Shown: positions 10,009-18,967 of the stretch, in pieces
Position numbering within the stretch: the first letter of the stretch is position 1
Layout of the letters: every line of letters starts with the position of its first letter
Source: Variovorax ginsengisoli
GTDB lineage: Bacteria > Pseudomonadota > Gammaproteobacteria > Burkholderiales > Burkholderiaceae_C
Direction: 5' to 3'
Assembly (NCBI RefSeq): GCF_030486595.1
Contig: NZ_JAUJZH010000026.1
Span: forward strand, 1-64,000
Length of the DNA: 64,000 nucleotides
Position numbers and translations under genes: made by a program
Notes under the pieces: generated by a model
Databases searched by the model: none
Told to the model about the DNA's origin: nothing
The model's input: only the letters and a program-made list of their open reading frames with translations

Positions 10009-11445
10009 TCAGTGGAGGGTCTCGATGAAGGCGGCAGGCAACTGGATGGACACGGGCTCGACGAACTCCTCGAGGCCACAGCGCCCGTTCTCGCGCCCGA
10101 TGCCCGATTTCTTGAAGCCCCCGAAAGGCGCGGCGGGGTTGAAAGGGGCGCCGTTGATGTCGACCTGACCGGCGCGCAGGCGGCGCGCGACGGCCAGCGT
10201 CGCCGTCTCGACCGGTCCCCACACGGCGGCTGCCAGGCCGTAGTCGGTGCCGTTGGCCAGCGCGATGCCGTCCTCCACCCCGTCGTAGCCGATCAGTACC
10301 AGCACCGGACCGAAGACCTCGTCGCGTGCCACCGCCATGTCCGGCGTCACGTCCGCCAGCACGGTGGGCGCCACGAAAAAGCCGTGCGGGGGCAGATCGG
10401 CCGGGCTCCCGAGCTGGCGTGCGCCGGCGGCCAACGCCCCGGCGATCAGGCCTTCGACCTTTTGCTGCTGCGCCTTGGAGGCCAAGGGCCCGAGTCTTGT
10501 CGCGGCGTCGGCCGGGTCGCCCATGCGGTAGGCGGCCAGGAGATCCACGGCCGCCGCTTCGGCTGCGCCCAGCAAGGGCCGCGGCACCAGCAGCCTTGTC
10601 GTCGCCGAACAGGTCTGGCCCGAATTGAGCATGCAGCCCGCCAGCGTGGTCTTGACCGCAAGCGCCAGGTCGGCGCCGGGCAGCACCAGCGCCGCCGACT
10701 TGCCGCCGAGTTCGAGCGCCACGCGCTTGATGGCTTCGCCGGCGATGGCCGCGATGTGGCGTCCCGCGCGGGTGGAGCCGGTGAACGACACCATGTCCAC
10801 TTCGGGATGCCGTACCAGGGCCTCACCGACCTCCGCTCCGCTGCCGTGGACGAGGTTGAACACACCTGCCGGCAGCCCGGCCCGAAGTACCGCCTCGGCG
10901 AGCAGGAAGGCGCTGGTCGGCGCCAATTCCGAAGGCTTGAGCACGACCGTGCAGCCGGCCAGCAGTGCAGGCGCGATCTTTCCGGTGATCTGGTGCAGGG
11001 GATAGTTCCAGGGGGTGATGCAGGCCACGACGCCGGTAGGCACTTGCTGCACGAGCGAATGGCCGATGCGCGTCTCCCATTCGAATTCGCCGGCAAGGTC
11101 CGCGTACATGTCCCAGGCGGCCAGTGGCGCGCCGACCTGGATGCGCGCGGCCAGCTTGCGCGGCATGCCGACTTCCCGCGAGATGGCGGTGGTCAGCGCG
11201 TCGGCTTGTTCGCGCAGCGCGCCGGCGATGCGGCGCACGGCCGCGATGCGCTCGGCGGGAGGCGTGGCGGCCCAGCCTGCGAAGGCGCGGCGAGCGGCCA
11301 TCACCGCGGCATCGACGTCGGCGGGCGAGGCGCTGCGCCAGGAGGCGAATGCTTCCTCGGTGAAGCTGTCGGTGACCGGCAGGTCGTCCGCGCCATGGGC
11401 GGGCACCATGGCGCCTTCGATGAAGAGCTGGTTGAAACGGGTCAT
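10009..11445 (-). CDS. NAD(P)-dependent aldehyde dehydrogenase
   Basis: A 478-residue aldehyde dehydrogenase that oxidises an aldehyde to the acid. It has the catalytic Cys in NSGQTCSATTRLLV, the general-base Glu in ALELGGKSA, the cofactor Lys in VVLKPSELAPTS, and the conserved EVFGPVL and PFGGFKKSGIGRE segments. It sits between two crotonase genes, with gaps of 10 and 6 nt. The context suggests it makes an acid that the adjacent acyl-CoA synthetase activates, but the aldehyde is unknown. Confidence 0.93.
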   Translation of the reverse strand: MTRFNQLFIEGAMVPAHGADDLPVTDSFTEEAFASWRSASPADVDAAVMAARRAFAGWAATPPAERIAAVRRIAGALREQADALTTAISREVGMPRKLAARIQVGAPLAAWDMYADLAGEFEWETRIGHSLVQQVPTGVVACITPWNYPLHQITGKIAPALLAGCTVVLKPSELAPTSAFLLAEAVLRAGLPAGVFNLVHGSGAEVGEALVRHPEVDMVSFTGSTRAGRHIAAIAGEAIKRVALELGGKSAALVLPGADLALAVKTTLAGCMLNSGQTCSATTRLLVPRPLLGAAEAAAVDLLAAYRMGDPADAATRLGPLASKAQQQKVEGLIAGALAAGARQLGSPADLPPHGFFVAPTVLADVTPDMAVARDEVFGPVLVLIGYDGVEDGIALANGTDYGLAAAVWGPVETATLAVARRLRAGQVDINGAPFNPAAPFGGFKKSGIGRENGRCGLEEFVEPVSIQLPAAFIETLH

Positions 11446-11451
11446 CTGGGG

Positions 11452-12246
11452 TCAATCCTTGGAGGGGTTCGAAGTCTTCGGGGCGTCGCGTCTGGCCAGG
11501 AACTCGCGCATGACGCGCTGGGGTTCGCCGGTGGAATAGCACTCGAGCTGGTAGCGGATGCCTGCGCTGCAGGCGTCGTCGAAGCCTGCTTGGGTGCGCT
11601 CGCGAAAGCGTTGCTTGGTGGTGCGCAGCGCGGCGCCAGGGAGGGCGGCCAGGGCGCGCGCGCGTTCGAGCGCGCGCGGCAGCACCTGCTCGGGAGCGAC
11701 CAGGTCGTTGACCAGGCCCAGCGCATGCGCGCGTTCGCCGGTGATCAGTTCACCGGTGAGCGACAGCTGCTGGTTGAGCGAATGACCGATCTGCAGCGAC
11801 ATCAGGTAGGAGCCGACGATGCTGGCCAGCCCGGCCTTGACTTCGGGCTGCCCCATTCGCAGCGTCGGGTGTGCCACGCGCAGGTCGCACATCAGCGCCA
11901 TCTGGAACCCGGCGCCGACCGCGGTGCCGTTGAGCGCGGCGACGATCGGCTTGGACACGTCGCGCACGGCCTGGTACATCGCATGCTGGCGGTTGAGCCA
12001 GCCTGCCAGCGTGTCGGTGTCGATCGTTGCCGACTCGTCCAGGTCCTGGCCACCGCAGAAGGCGCGCTCGCCGCTGCCGGTCAGCACGATCGCCCCGACG
12101 TCCCGATTGGCATCGAGGGCACGCAGTTGCTCGCCGAGGGCGGCGCGCAACTCTGCGTTGACCGCATTCATCACGGCAGGCCGGTGCAGCCGAACCACAG
12201 CCGTGCCGTCCTGGATATCGACCTGCACGGTGTCAGTGCGCTGCAT
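11452..12246 (-). CDS. enoyl-CoA hydratase/isomerase family protein
   Basis: A 264-residue crotonase with oxyanion-hole motifs ERAFCGGQDLDE and ALNGTAVGAGFQMAL. It is only distantly similar to the crotonase at the end of the same operon, so it probably does a different step. The start overlaps the end of the ADP-forming acyl-CoA synthetase by 14 nt, indicating translational coupling. Confidence 0.88.
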   Translation of the reverse strand: MQRTDTVQVDIQDGTAVVRLHRPAVMNAVNAELRAALGEQLRALDANRDVGAIVLTGSGERAFCGGQDLDESATIDTDTLAGWLNRQHAMYQAVRDVSKPIVAALNGTAVGAGFQMALMCDLRVAHPTLRMGQPEVKAGLASIVGSYLMSLQIGHSLNQQLSLTGELITGERAHALGLVNDLVAPEQVLPRALERARALAALPGAALRTTKQRFRERTQAGFDDACSAGIRYQLECYSTGEPQRVMREFLARRDAPKTSNPSKD

Positions 12247-14359
12247 GCGATGCTCCCTGGCGTTCGATGACGGCGTCGACGGCCCAGCCGCCCTGGCCTG
12301 CGTCGCCGACGATCAGCGGGTTGAGGTCGATCGATGCGATGGCGAGAGGGTGCGCCGCCGCGAGCGCGCCGAGCGCCACCGCAGTGCGCGCAACCACGTT
12401 CAGATCGAGGGGCGCTTCGCCGCGGACGCCGGCGAGGACCGGCGCGATGCGCAAGCGGGCGAGTTTGGCGATCACGTCCGATTCGGAGAAGGGATGCAGC
12501 AGCACCACGAAATCGCGCAGGGCCTCGACGTACTTGCCGCCATCGCTGACCATCACGACGGTTCCGAACAGCGGGTCCTGACGCACGCCGAGTGCGAATT
12601 CGCGGCGCCCGCGCACCCTTTGCGCGACGATGACGCCGTCCAGCGGCAGCCCCATCGCGGCGACGCGTTCGGCGCATGCGGTCCAGGCGTCTCGAACCTG
12701 GTCCGCGGTCTGCACGTCGACGAAGACCAGGCCGTGCTCCGACTTGTGGGGAATGCGCGCCGAACACGCCTTGACCACGACCTGCGGTCCCAGGGCTCGC
12801 CAAGCGGCGATCACTTCGTCCGCGTTTCGGCACAGACGGTGCGCGACCGTGGGGATGCCGGCGGCGCCCAGCAGGGCGAGACTGTCCGCCTCGCTCAGGA
12901 GCGGGTCATCGCCGTCCGGCAGGGGCTGCGCATCCAGCGAAGGTGCCCGCAGTGCGTGGCGCGCGGCCGACTGCTGCATCAGCATTCCGTGCCGGCTCCA
13001 CTGGTGCAGCGCGTTGATGGCGTCCGTCTCATGGGAGAACACCGGAACGCCGGCGTCGCGGAAGGCCTGTCGCACCGAGGCCTGGGGCGCGGACACCACG
13101 CACGGCTTGTTGCGCGCTGCGGCGAAGCGGGCGGTGTCGCGGGCCATGCCGGGCACGTCGTAGCCTTCTCCGGCGACCGGCACGCCGATGAGGAACATGT
13201 CGGCCTGCGGGTCGGCCGCCAGCGCGCCCAGCGTGTCGGCGTACATGCCGCCCTGGGTCATGAGCGAGGCCGTGAGGTCGACCGGATTCTGTGCCGTCGC
13301 GAAGCTCGGCATGATGCCGGCGAGGGCGTCGATGACGGGTTGGCCGAGTTCGGCCAGCGCCAATCCGAGCGTTGCGGCCGCATCGGCGCAGAGCACGCCG
13401 ACGGCGCCGCTGTGGCTCATGACGACCAGGTGCTCGGCCGCCCGGGGCGGCGAGGCGAGGTAGAGCTCGACGGCGTTGACCAGCCCCTGCACGTCGGTGG
13501 CACGCCAGATGCCATGGCGCTCGAAAAAGGCGTCGACGACGACGTCGTCGTTGACGATGGCGCCGGTGTGCGAAGCTGCGGCCTTGGCGCCGTGCGCGCT
13601 GCGGCCCGACTTGAGCGCGATCACCGCGGCACCGCGCGCCGAGGCGAGCCGTGCGACCTCCGCGAGCATGGCCGGGTCGCTCAGGGACTCTATGTACATC
13701 AGGACGACGCGGATGTCGGGGTCCGCCGCCGCCGCCAGCGCCAGCTCGCACACCGATGCATCGGCGTCGTTGCCCGAAGCGACCAGGTAGCGCACGCCGA
13801 CGCCGCGCTCGCGCAGCATCGCGTACGGCATCACGCTGGCCGCACCGCTCTGGCTCACGATGGCCACCGGGCCGTCCGCGGGTTCGACTTCCATGAACAT
13901 CGTGCTGAAGTTCATCACCGCGCCGGTCTGGAAGTTGGCCACGCCCTGCGCGTTCGGCCCGATCAGGCGAATGCCGAGGCGCCGCGCCTGCGCCACCAGC
14001 GCCTGCTGGCGCGCGACGCCCTCGGTGCCGGTTTCGCCGAAGCCCGAGCTCATCACGATGGCGCTGCCGATGCCGCGCGCCGCACACTGGTCGATCACGC
14101 CGGCGACCGCATCCTGGCCGACTGCGATGATCGCGACGTCGGGCGCCTCGGGCGTCGCCGCGAGCGAAGGGTAGGCCGCCAGGCCCTGGACCGTCGCGCG
14201 CTTGGGATTGATCGGGTAGACCGCACCCTGGAAGCCGAAGCGCTGAAGGTAGTGCAGTGGACGCCCACCGACCTTGTTGCGGTCTTCTGTCGCGCCGACG
14301 ATGGCGATGCGCCGCGGCGCGAAAGCGCGTTGCAGCCGGGGATCGAGGAGGTCGTTCAT
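12233..14359 (-). CDS. ADP-forming acyl-CoA synthetase family protein
   Basis: A 708-residue fused acyl-CoA synthetase (NDP-forming). It has an N-terminal CoA-binding Rossmann domain (RRIAIVGATEDRNKVGG), succinyl-CoA-ligase-like middle domains with the phospho-His candidate in VVMSHSGAVGVLCAD, and a C-terminal ATP-grasp domain (VVVKACSARIPHKSEHGLVF). It converts an acid plus CoA and ATP to acyl-CoA, ADP and Pi. The start MNDLLDPRLQ at 14359 is preferred; the longer frame adds 17 unconserved residues. The gene follows the Bug receptor by 8 nt in a catabolic operon. Confidence 0.9.
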   Translation of the reverse strand: MNDLLDPRLQRAFAPRRIAIVGATEDRNKVGGRPLHYLQRFGFQGAVYPINPKRATVQGLAAYPSLAATPEAPDVAIIAVGQDAVAGVIDQCAARGIGSAIVMSSGFGETGTEGVARQQALVAQARRLGIRLIGPNAQGVANFQTGAVMNFSTMFMEVEPADGPVAIVSQSGAASVMPYAMLRERGVGVRYLVASGNDADASVCELALAAAADPDIRVVLMYIESLSDPAMLAEVARLASARGAAVIALKSGRSAHGAKAAASHTGAIVNDDVVVDAFFERHGIWRATDVQGLVNAVELYLASPPRAAEHLVVMSHSGAVGVLCADAAATLGLALAELGQPVIDALAGIMPSFATAQNPVDLTASLMTQGGMYADTLGALAADPQADMFLIGVPVAGEGYDVPGMARDTARFAAARNKPCVVSAPQASVRQAFRDAGVPVFSHETDAINALHQWSRHGMLMQQSAARHALRAPSLDAQPLPDGDDPLLSEADSLALLGAAGIPTVAHRLCRNADEVIAAWRALGPQVVVKACSARIPHKSEHGLVFVDVQTADQVRDAWTACAERVAAMGLPLDGVIVAQRVRGRREFALGVRQDPLFGTVVMVSDGGKYVEALRDFVVLLHPFSESDVIAKLARLRIAPVLAGVRGEAPLDLNVVARTAVALGALAAAHPLAIASIDLNPLIVGDAGQGGWAVDAVIERQGASHAAH

Positions 14360-14367
14360 GGTGTCGC

Positions 14368-15348
14368 TCAGTCGAGGCTGGCGCCGGAGGCCTTCACCAC
14401 CGGCGCCCACTTGGCGGTGTCGCTCTTGATGAGTGCGGCGAATTCGGCTGGCGTGGTCGTGTGGGCATCGGCGCCGTCGGCCTCCATGCGCTTCTTCATT
14501 TCGTCGGTGGCCATGACCGCGACCATTTCGCGGTTCAGGCGTTCGACCACCGCAGGGGGCGTCGCCTTGGGCGCCAGCACGCCATACCAGATCGTCACGT
14601 CGAAGCCCTTGAGGCCGGCTTCCTGGACGGTCGGCACGGCCGGCAGCAGCGGCGAGCGCTGCGGACCCGTCACGGCGAGCGCGCGCACCTTGCCGGCGGC
14701 GATGTTCTGGGTCTGCTGGGCGATCGTGTCGAACATCATCGACAGGCGACCGCCCAGCAGGTCCACCATGGCCGGTGCGGAGCCCTTGTAGGGGACGTGC
14801 GTGATCTGGATGCCGGCCGTGCTGCGGAACAGTTCGCCCGACAGGTGATTGGAGCTCCCGTTGCCGGCCGAGCCGTAGGTCAGTTCGCCCGGCCTGGCCT
14901 TGGCGAGCGCGATCAGGTCGGCCAGGTTCTTTGCCGGAATCCCGGGGCTCGCGACGAGCACGTTCATCGTCGTGGCCATGAGGCTCACGGGCGCGAAGTC
15001 CTTCACCGGGTCGTAGCGCAGCCGGGCGTAGAGGCTCGGGTTGATCGCCAGCGTGCCGGTGGTGCCGAAGAACAGCGTGTGGCCGTCGGCCGGCGCACGG
15101 GCCACGAGTTCGGCCGCGATGCCGCCGCCGGCGCCGCCGCGGTTGTCGATGATCACCTGCTGGCCGAGCCGGTCGCCGAGCTTCTGGGCCAGCAGGCGGG
15201 CCATGGCGTCGGTCGGACCCCCGGCGGGGAACGGAACGACCAGCGTGACGGCCTGCCTTGGATAGGCCGCCTCCTGGGCATGGAGCAGGGGCGCGGCCAG
15301 CAGCGAGGCGGCCGCCATCGCGAACGCGATCGGGTGCTTGATCTTCAA
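14368..15348 (-). CDS. Bug/TctC-type periplasmic solute receptor
   Basis: A 326-residue exported binding protein of the Bordetella uptake gene (Bug, TctC) family, which binds carboxylates or other small solutes in the periplasm. The Sec signal peptide MKIKHPIAFAMAAASLLAAP ends at LLHA-QEA. The family motifs are VVPFPAGGPTDAMARLLA and VIIDNRGGAGG. It is the first gene of the acyl-CoA operon and no TctA/TctB membrane genes are nearby. The ligand is probably the pathway substrate. It is divergent from a LysR gene. Confidence 0.93.
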   Translation of the reverse strand: MKIKHPIAFAMAAASLLAAPLLHAQEAAYPRQAVTLVVPFPAGGPTDAMARLLAQKLGDRLGQQVIIDNRGGAGGGIAAELVARAPADGHTLFFGTTGTLAINPSLYARLRYDPVKDFAPVSLMATTMNVLVASPGIPAKNLADLIALAKARPGELTYGSAGNGSSNHLSGELFRSTAGIQITHVPYKGSAPAMVDLLGGRLSMMFDTIAQQTQNIAAGKVRALAVTGPQRSPLLPAVPTVQEAGLKGFDVTIWYGVLAPKATPPAVVERLNREMVAVMATDEMKKRMEADGADAHTTTPAEFAALIKSDTAKWAPVVKASGASLD

Positions 15349-15416
15349 GGTTGTCTCCTTTTGGGTGAATGCAGCCCGAGGTTAGGACGCGCTGTGAGTT
15401 CCAGAAAGGGCAAGTT

Positions 15417-15435
15417 ATGGATTTCTGATTTCCAT
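15417..15435. promoter_or_regulatory. candidate LysR operator
   Basis: ATGGA and TCCAT form an exact inverted repeat with a 9-nt spacer (19 bp overall), 12 nt upstream of the LysR ATG, in the 99-bp gap between divergent genes. Size and dyad symmetry suit a LysR-type regulator site. The AT-rich spacer stands out in this GC-rich DNA. Assignment is inferred. Confidence 0.5.
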
Positions 15436-15447
15436 TAAAGTGAAGTC

Positions 15448-16350
15448 ATGAAGCTCAAGCAACTGGACACCTTCCTGCGGGTTGCAGACATGAAATCGCT
15501 GTCGCGGGCGGCGCTCGCTTCGGACATGGCCCAGTCGCTGGTGAGCCGCCAGATCGCCATGCTGGAAGCCGAGTGGGGGCGGCGGCTGTTCGACCGCACC
15601 GGTCGCGGCATGGCGCTGTCCGACTTCGGCCGGCGCATCTACCCGGAGGTCCAGCGCGTCGTCGAGCAGGTGCGCCAACTCGACGCCGCGGCAACCGAGG
15701 CGGCCGGCGTGCTGACCGGCACGGTGCACGTGGGCGTGTTGCCGTCCTTGTCGCGCCAGTTGCTGCCGATGCTGCTGGCCGACGTGCGCGAACGGGCGCC
15801 GGCGCTGCACCTGCACGTGATGGAGGGTTTCAGCGGCACGCTTGACGAGCAGCTCGCATCCGGCCGGCTCGACATGATCGTGGTGAATCGCTATGGCTCG
15901 TCGGCGCTGCGCGGCGAGGACGTGCTCGGCAAGGTCGAGACCTTCCTGATCGGCAAGACGGGCCGGCCCGAACTGCAAGCCAGGACGGTTCCGTTTCGCG
16001 CCCTGGGCGGCCTCCCGCTGGTGTTGCCCGCGGCGCCGAACGGACTGAGAACCACGCTGGACGTGCTCTCGCGTCGACACAACGTCGCGCTCGACATCGT
16101 CATGGATGTCGACACCGCCACGGCAATGAAGGACGTCGCAGCGAGCGGACACGCGTTCACGTTGCTGCCCATCACCGCGGTGACGCAGGAGATCGAACTG
16201 GGCCTGCTGTCGGCCTGTCGCGTGACGAGCCCGGGCATCCGGCGGACGATCGCGCTGAGCCTGACGCGGCAGCGGCCGCTGTCGGAAGGCGCCCGGCTCG
16301 TCGCTTCGCGCGTGCGGCTGCTGGCCTCGGGCCTGCTGTCTGATCTCTAG
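15448..16350 (+). CDS. LysR-family transcriptional regulator
   Basis: A 300-residue LysR-type regulator. The N-terminal winged helix-turn-helix runs over roughly residues 1-60 (LKQLDTFLRVADMKSLSRAA, SLVSRQIAMLEAEWG), followed by a two-lobed effector-binding domain. It is divergent from the Bug receptor of the acyl-CoA operon and so is its likely regulator, with an inverted repeat just upstream. It ends 60 nt before the tail of the next operon. Confidence 0.92.
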   Translation: MKLKQLDTFLRVADMKSLSRAALASDMAQSLVSRQIAMLEAEWGRRLFDRTGRGMALSDFGRRIYPEVQRVVEQVRQLDAAATEAAGVLTGTVHVGVLPSLSRQLLPMLLADVRERAPALHLHVMEGFSGTLDEQLASGRLDMIVVNRYGSSALRGEDVLGKVETFLIGKTGRPELQARTVPFRALGGLPLVLPAAPNGLRTTLDVLSRRHNVALDIVMDVDTATAMKDVAASGHAFTLLPITAVTQEIELGLLSACRVTSPGIRRTIALSLTRQRPLSEGARLVASRVRLLASGLLSDL

Positions 16351-16410
16351 CTCTGGGCCGAGCGGCGGGCGACGCCGTGGCGCCGGGTCGAGGGCTAGCG
16401 TCGCCCGGCA

Positions 16411-17385
16411 TCACTCCGGCGAAATGCTCAGGTCTTTCGTGAGCTTGGCCCAGCGTGAATGCTCCGCGTCCAGCATGCCGCCCATCTGCGTCACCGTGCC
16501 GGCGCCGTCCGTCATCGGGCCGATGGCCAGCAGGCGCGCCGCCATGTCCTTGTCGCTCAGCACGACGTCGAGCTCGCGGTTGAAGCGCTGGACGACGGCG
16601 CTCGGCGTGCCGGCGGGGGCGACGATTCCGATCCAGCCGGCATAGTTGAAGCCGGGCAGCGTGTCGGCCACAGGGGGCACCTGGTCCCAGCCGGCGATGC
16701 GCTTGGCGGTGGTGACGGCCAGCGGGCGGAGCTTGCCGGCCGTGACCATCTGCGAGACCGACGGGACGTCGCTCACCAGCACTTCGATCTGGCCGCCGAC
16801 CGTGTCGGTCACGCCGGCACTGACGGAGGCATAGGGCACCGAGTTCACCTCGATGCCCAGTTGGGCGGCCAGCAGCCGGGTGATCATGCCGCTGAAGGTC
16901 TTCGGCCCTTCGTTGGCGATGGCCAGCTTGCCGGGATTGGCCTTGGCGTATGCGACCAGGTCGCCCAGCGACTGGAACTTCGACCCCGCATTGACCGAGA
17001 TGGTGAAAGGCACCGTGCCGACCATGCCGACCGGAACGAAGTCCTTCCGCGGGTCGTAGGGCAGGTTCTTGAACAGGTAGGAGTTCATGACCAGCGCCGC
17101 GGCGGTCGCGAAATAGAAGGTGTAGCCGTCGGCGGCCGAACGGGCCGCCGCCTGGGCGCCGATCGCGTTCTGACCGCCTGGACGGTTCTCCACCACGATC
17201 GGCTGGTTGAGCCGGCGCGAGAGCTGGTCGCCGATCATGCGTGCCATCGAGTCGGCGCCCGATCCGGCGGGCTGCGACAGGATCAGCTTGATGGGCTTGT
17301 CGGGCCATCCTTGGGCCCAGCTGGTCGGCATCCAGGTGGCGAGCAGCGCGGCGCCGGTGGTCAGGGTGAAGGTCCTGCGATTCAT
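16411..17385 (-). CDS. Bug/TctC-type periplasmic solute receptor, Tat signal
   Basis: A 324-residue exported Bug-family receptor. The signal begins MNRRTFTLTTGAALLA, a twin-arginine (Tat) pattern ending at SWA-QGW. Family motifs LILSQPAGSGADSMARMI and IVVENRPGGQNAIGA are present. The start at 17385 is clear from the signal; the reading frame is open much further upstream by chance. It is the distal gene of an aromatic-degradation operon, 28 nt after the flavin monooxygenase, and probably binds that pathway's substrate. Confidence 0.92.
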   Translation of the reverse strand: MNRRTFTLTTGAALLATWMPTSWAQGWPDKPIKLILSQPAGSGADSMARMIGDQLSRRLNQPIVVENRPGGQNAIGAQAAARSAADGYTFYFATAAALVMNSYLFKNLPYDPRKDFVPVGMVGTVPFTISVNAGSKFQSLGDLVAYAKANPGKLAIANEGPKTFSGMITRLLAAQLGIEVNSVPYASVSAGVTDTVGGQIEVLVSDVPSVSQMVTAGKLRPLAVTTAKRIAGWDQVPPVADTLPGFNYAGWIGIVAPAGTPSAVVQRFNRELDVVLSDKDMAARLLAIGPMTDGAGTVTQMGGMLDAEHSRWAKLTKDLSISPE

Positions 17386-17413
17386 TGTCGATGTCTCCTG
17401 TTGATTGTTGGGT

Positions 17414-18967
17414 TCAGGCCTCGCAGGCCGCCGTGACGCCGAGGGCGATGGCCGCCTCTTCGAGCAGCGCCGTGGTGTCTTGCGCCGTGGCTGCGACGCC
17501 ATAGACGTAGTTGTCGGGCCGCACCAGTGCCGCCACGCAGGCATGGCGCTGGAACCAGTCGGCGGCGACGCCTTCGGTTTCCGCCAGGGCCTGCAGCGAG
17601 ACCCGCGTGAGCCCGCTCCATGCGCCGACTTCCGCGTCCGCTGCAGCGTCAGCGGAGAGCACCAGCCGCCAGCCGTGGCCGGCGACCTCGTCCATGCGGC
17701 TTCTCTTCCCGCCCTGCTGCAGCCAGGGCTGAGGAAACAGGCCGCCGCGTGCCGCGCTCTCGCGCCCGGACAGCAGGCCGTGTTCGAGCCGGGGCAGGAT
17801 GTCCTGGCGCGGCGTGTCCCTGACCACCCCGGCGCAATCCGCCAGCAGCTGCGCATCGCGCGCCCGGGCCTTGGCCGGGTCGCGTTCGCAGATCACCGCG
17901 CCGACGCCCTTGATGCGGCTCGTCAGCTCGCGCACATGCGCCTTGCGCTCGGTGCCGTAGCTGTCCAGCAGGGCTTCGGCGGCCGTGCCGCCGACCTCGC
18001 CCTGCAGCACCGCCGCGAGCTTCCAGCTCAGGTTGGCCGCGTCGCGGATGCCCTGGCACATGCCCTGCCCGAGGAAGGGCGGCTGCATGTGCGCGGCATC
18101 GCCGGCCAGGAACACGCGGCCCTTGCGCCACTGGGCGGCCACCAGCGCGTGGAAGCGATAGCTGGCCTGGCGCCACAGCGTTCCGTCCGCGGGCGTGAGC
18201 CAGCGCGAGAGCAGCTTCCAGGTCTCGGCGTCGGTCGCGACCGCGCCGGGATCTTCGCCCGGCTTCAGCGAGATCTCCCAGCGGCGATGGTTCTTCGGCC
18301 CGATCACCAGGGTGCACGGACGCTCCGGCTCGCAGTACTGCACGCTCACCGGCGGCAGCTTGGCGAGGCCCTGGTCGTTGACCAGCACGTCGACCACCAG
18401 CCAGGGCTCGTCGAAGTCGAGGTCCTCCAGCGGCATGTCGAGTTGCGTGCGCACCGTGCTTGAGCCGCCGTCGCAGGCGATCGCATACCGGGCGCGCACC
18501 GCCTTGCGTTCGCCGTTCGCGGTGTCGATGGCGAGCGACACGCCGTTCGCGTCCTGCTCGATGCCTTGCAGCGTCGCGCCGAGCTCCACCGTCACGTTGG
18601 GCAGCTCGGCGACCCGAGCGCGCAGCACGCGCTCGACCGCCGGCTGCGTGAAGACCATCGAGGGCGTGTAGCCCTGCGGGTAGGGCGGCGCGACCATGGT
18701 CATGCGGCGGATCAGCTGGCCGTCGACGCCGAAGTATTCGGAGTTGGTGAAGGGCTCGCAATAGGGCTGCACCGCTTCCGCCACGCCGAGCTGCTGGAAC
18801 ACCCGCATGATCTCGTGGTCGAGGGCGATCGCGCGCGGGATCTGGTAGACGTCCTGCAGCCGCTCGCAGACATGGACCCGCAGGCCCTTCTGCCCCAGCA
18901 GCCCGGCTGCGACCTGGCCCGCCGGACCGTAGCCGACGATCGCGACGTCGTAGACAAGTTCGCTCAT
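17414..18967 (-). CDS. FAD-dependent aromatic monooxygenase (MhpA-like)
   Basis: A 517-residue class A flavoprotein hydroxylase. It has the FAD-binding GxGxxG in VAIVGYGPAGQVAAG, the DG motif in ARYAIACDGGSSTVRTQLD, and the GD motif in RVFLAGDAAHMQPPFLGQG. Such enzymes hydroxylate phenolic rings using NAD(P)H and O2; the closest named type is 3-(3-hydroxyphenyl)propionate hydroxylase. The gene overlaps the upstream FAH-type hydrolase by 4 nt. With the extradiol dioxygenase in the same operon it would make the catechol that is then cleaved. The substrate is inferred only as a hydroxyaromatic acid. Confidence 0.9.
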   Translation of the reverse strand: MSELVYDVAIVGYGPAGQVAAGLLGQKGLRVHVCERLQDVYQIPRAIALDHEIMRVFQQLGVAEAVQPYCEPFTNSEYFGVDGQLIRRMTMVAPPYPQGYTPSMVFTQPAVERVLRARVAELPNVTVELGATLQGIEQDANGVSLAIDTANGERKAVRARYAIACDGGSSTVRTQLDMPLEDLDFDEPWLVVDVLVNDQGLAKLPPVSVQYCEPERPCTLVIGPKNHRRWEISLKPGEDPGAVATDAETWKLLSRWLTPADGTLWRQASYRFHALVAAQWRKGRVFLAGDAAHMQPPFLGQGMCQGIRDAANLSWKLAAVLQGEVGGTAAEALLDSYGTERKAHVRELTSRIKGVGAVICERDPAKARARDAQLLADCAGVVRDTPRQDILPRLEHGLLSGRESAARGGLFPQPWLQQGGKRSRMDEVAGHGWRLVLSADAAADAEVGAWSGLTRVSLQALAETEGVAADWFQRHACVAALVRPDNYVYGVAATAQDTTALLEEAAIALGVTAACEA

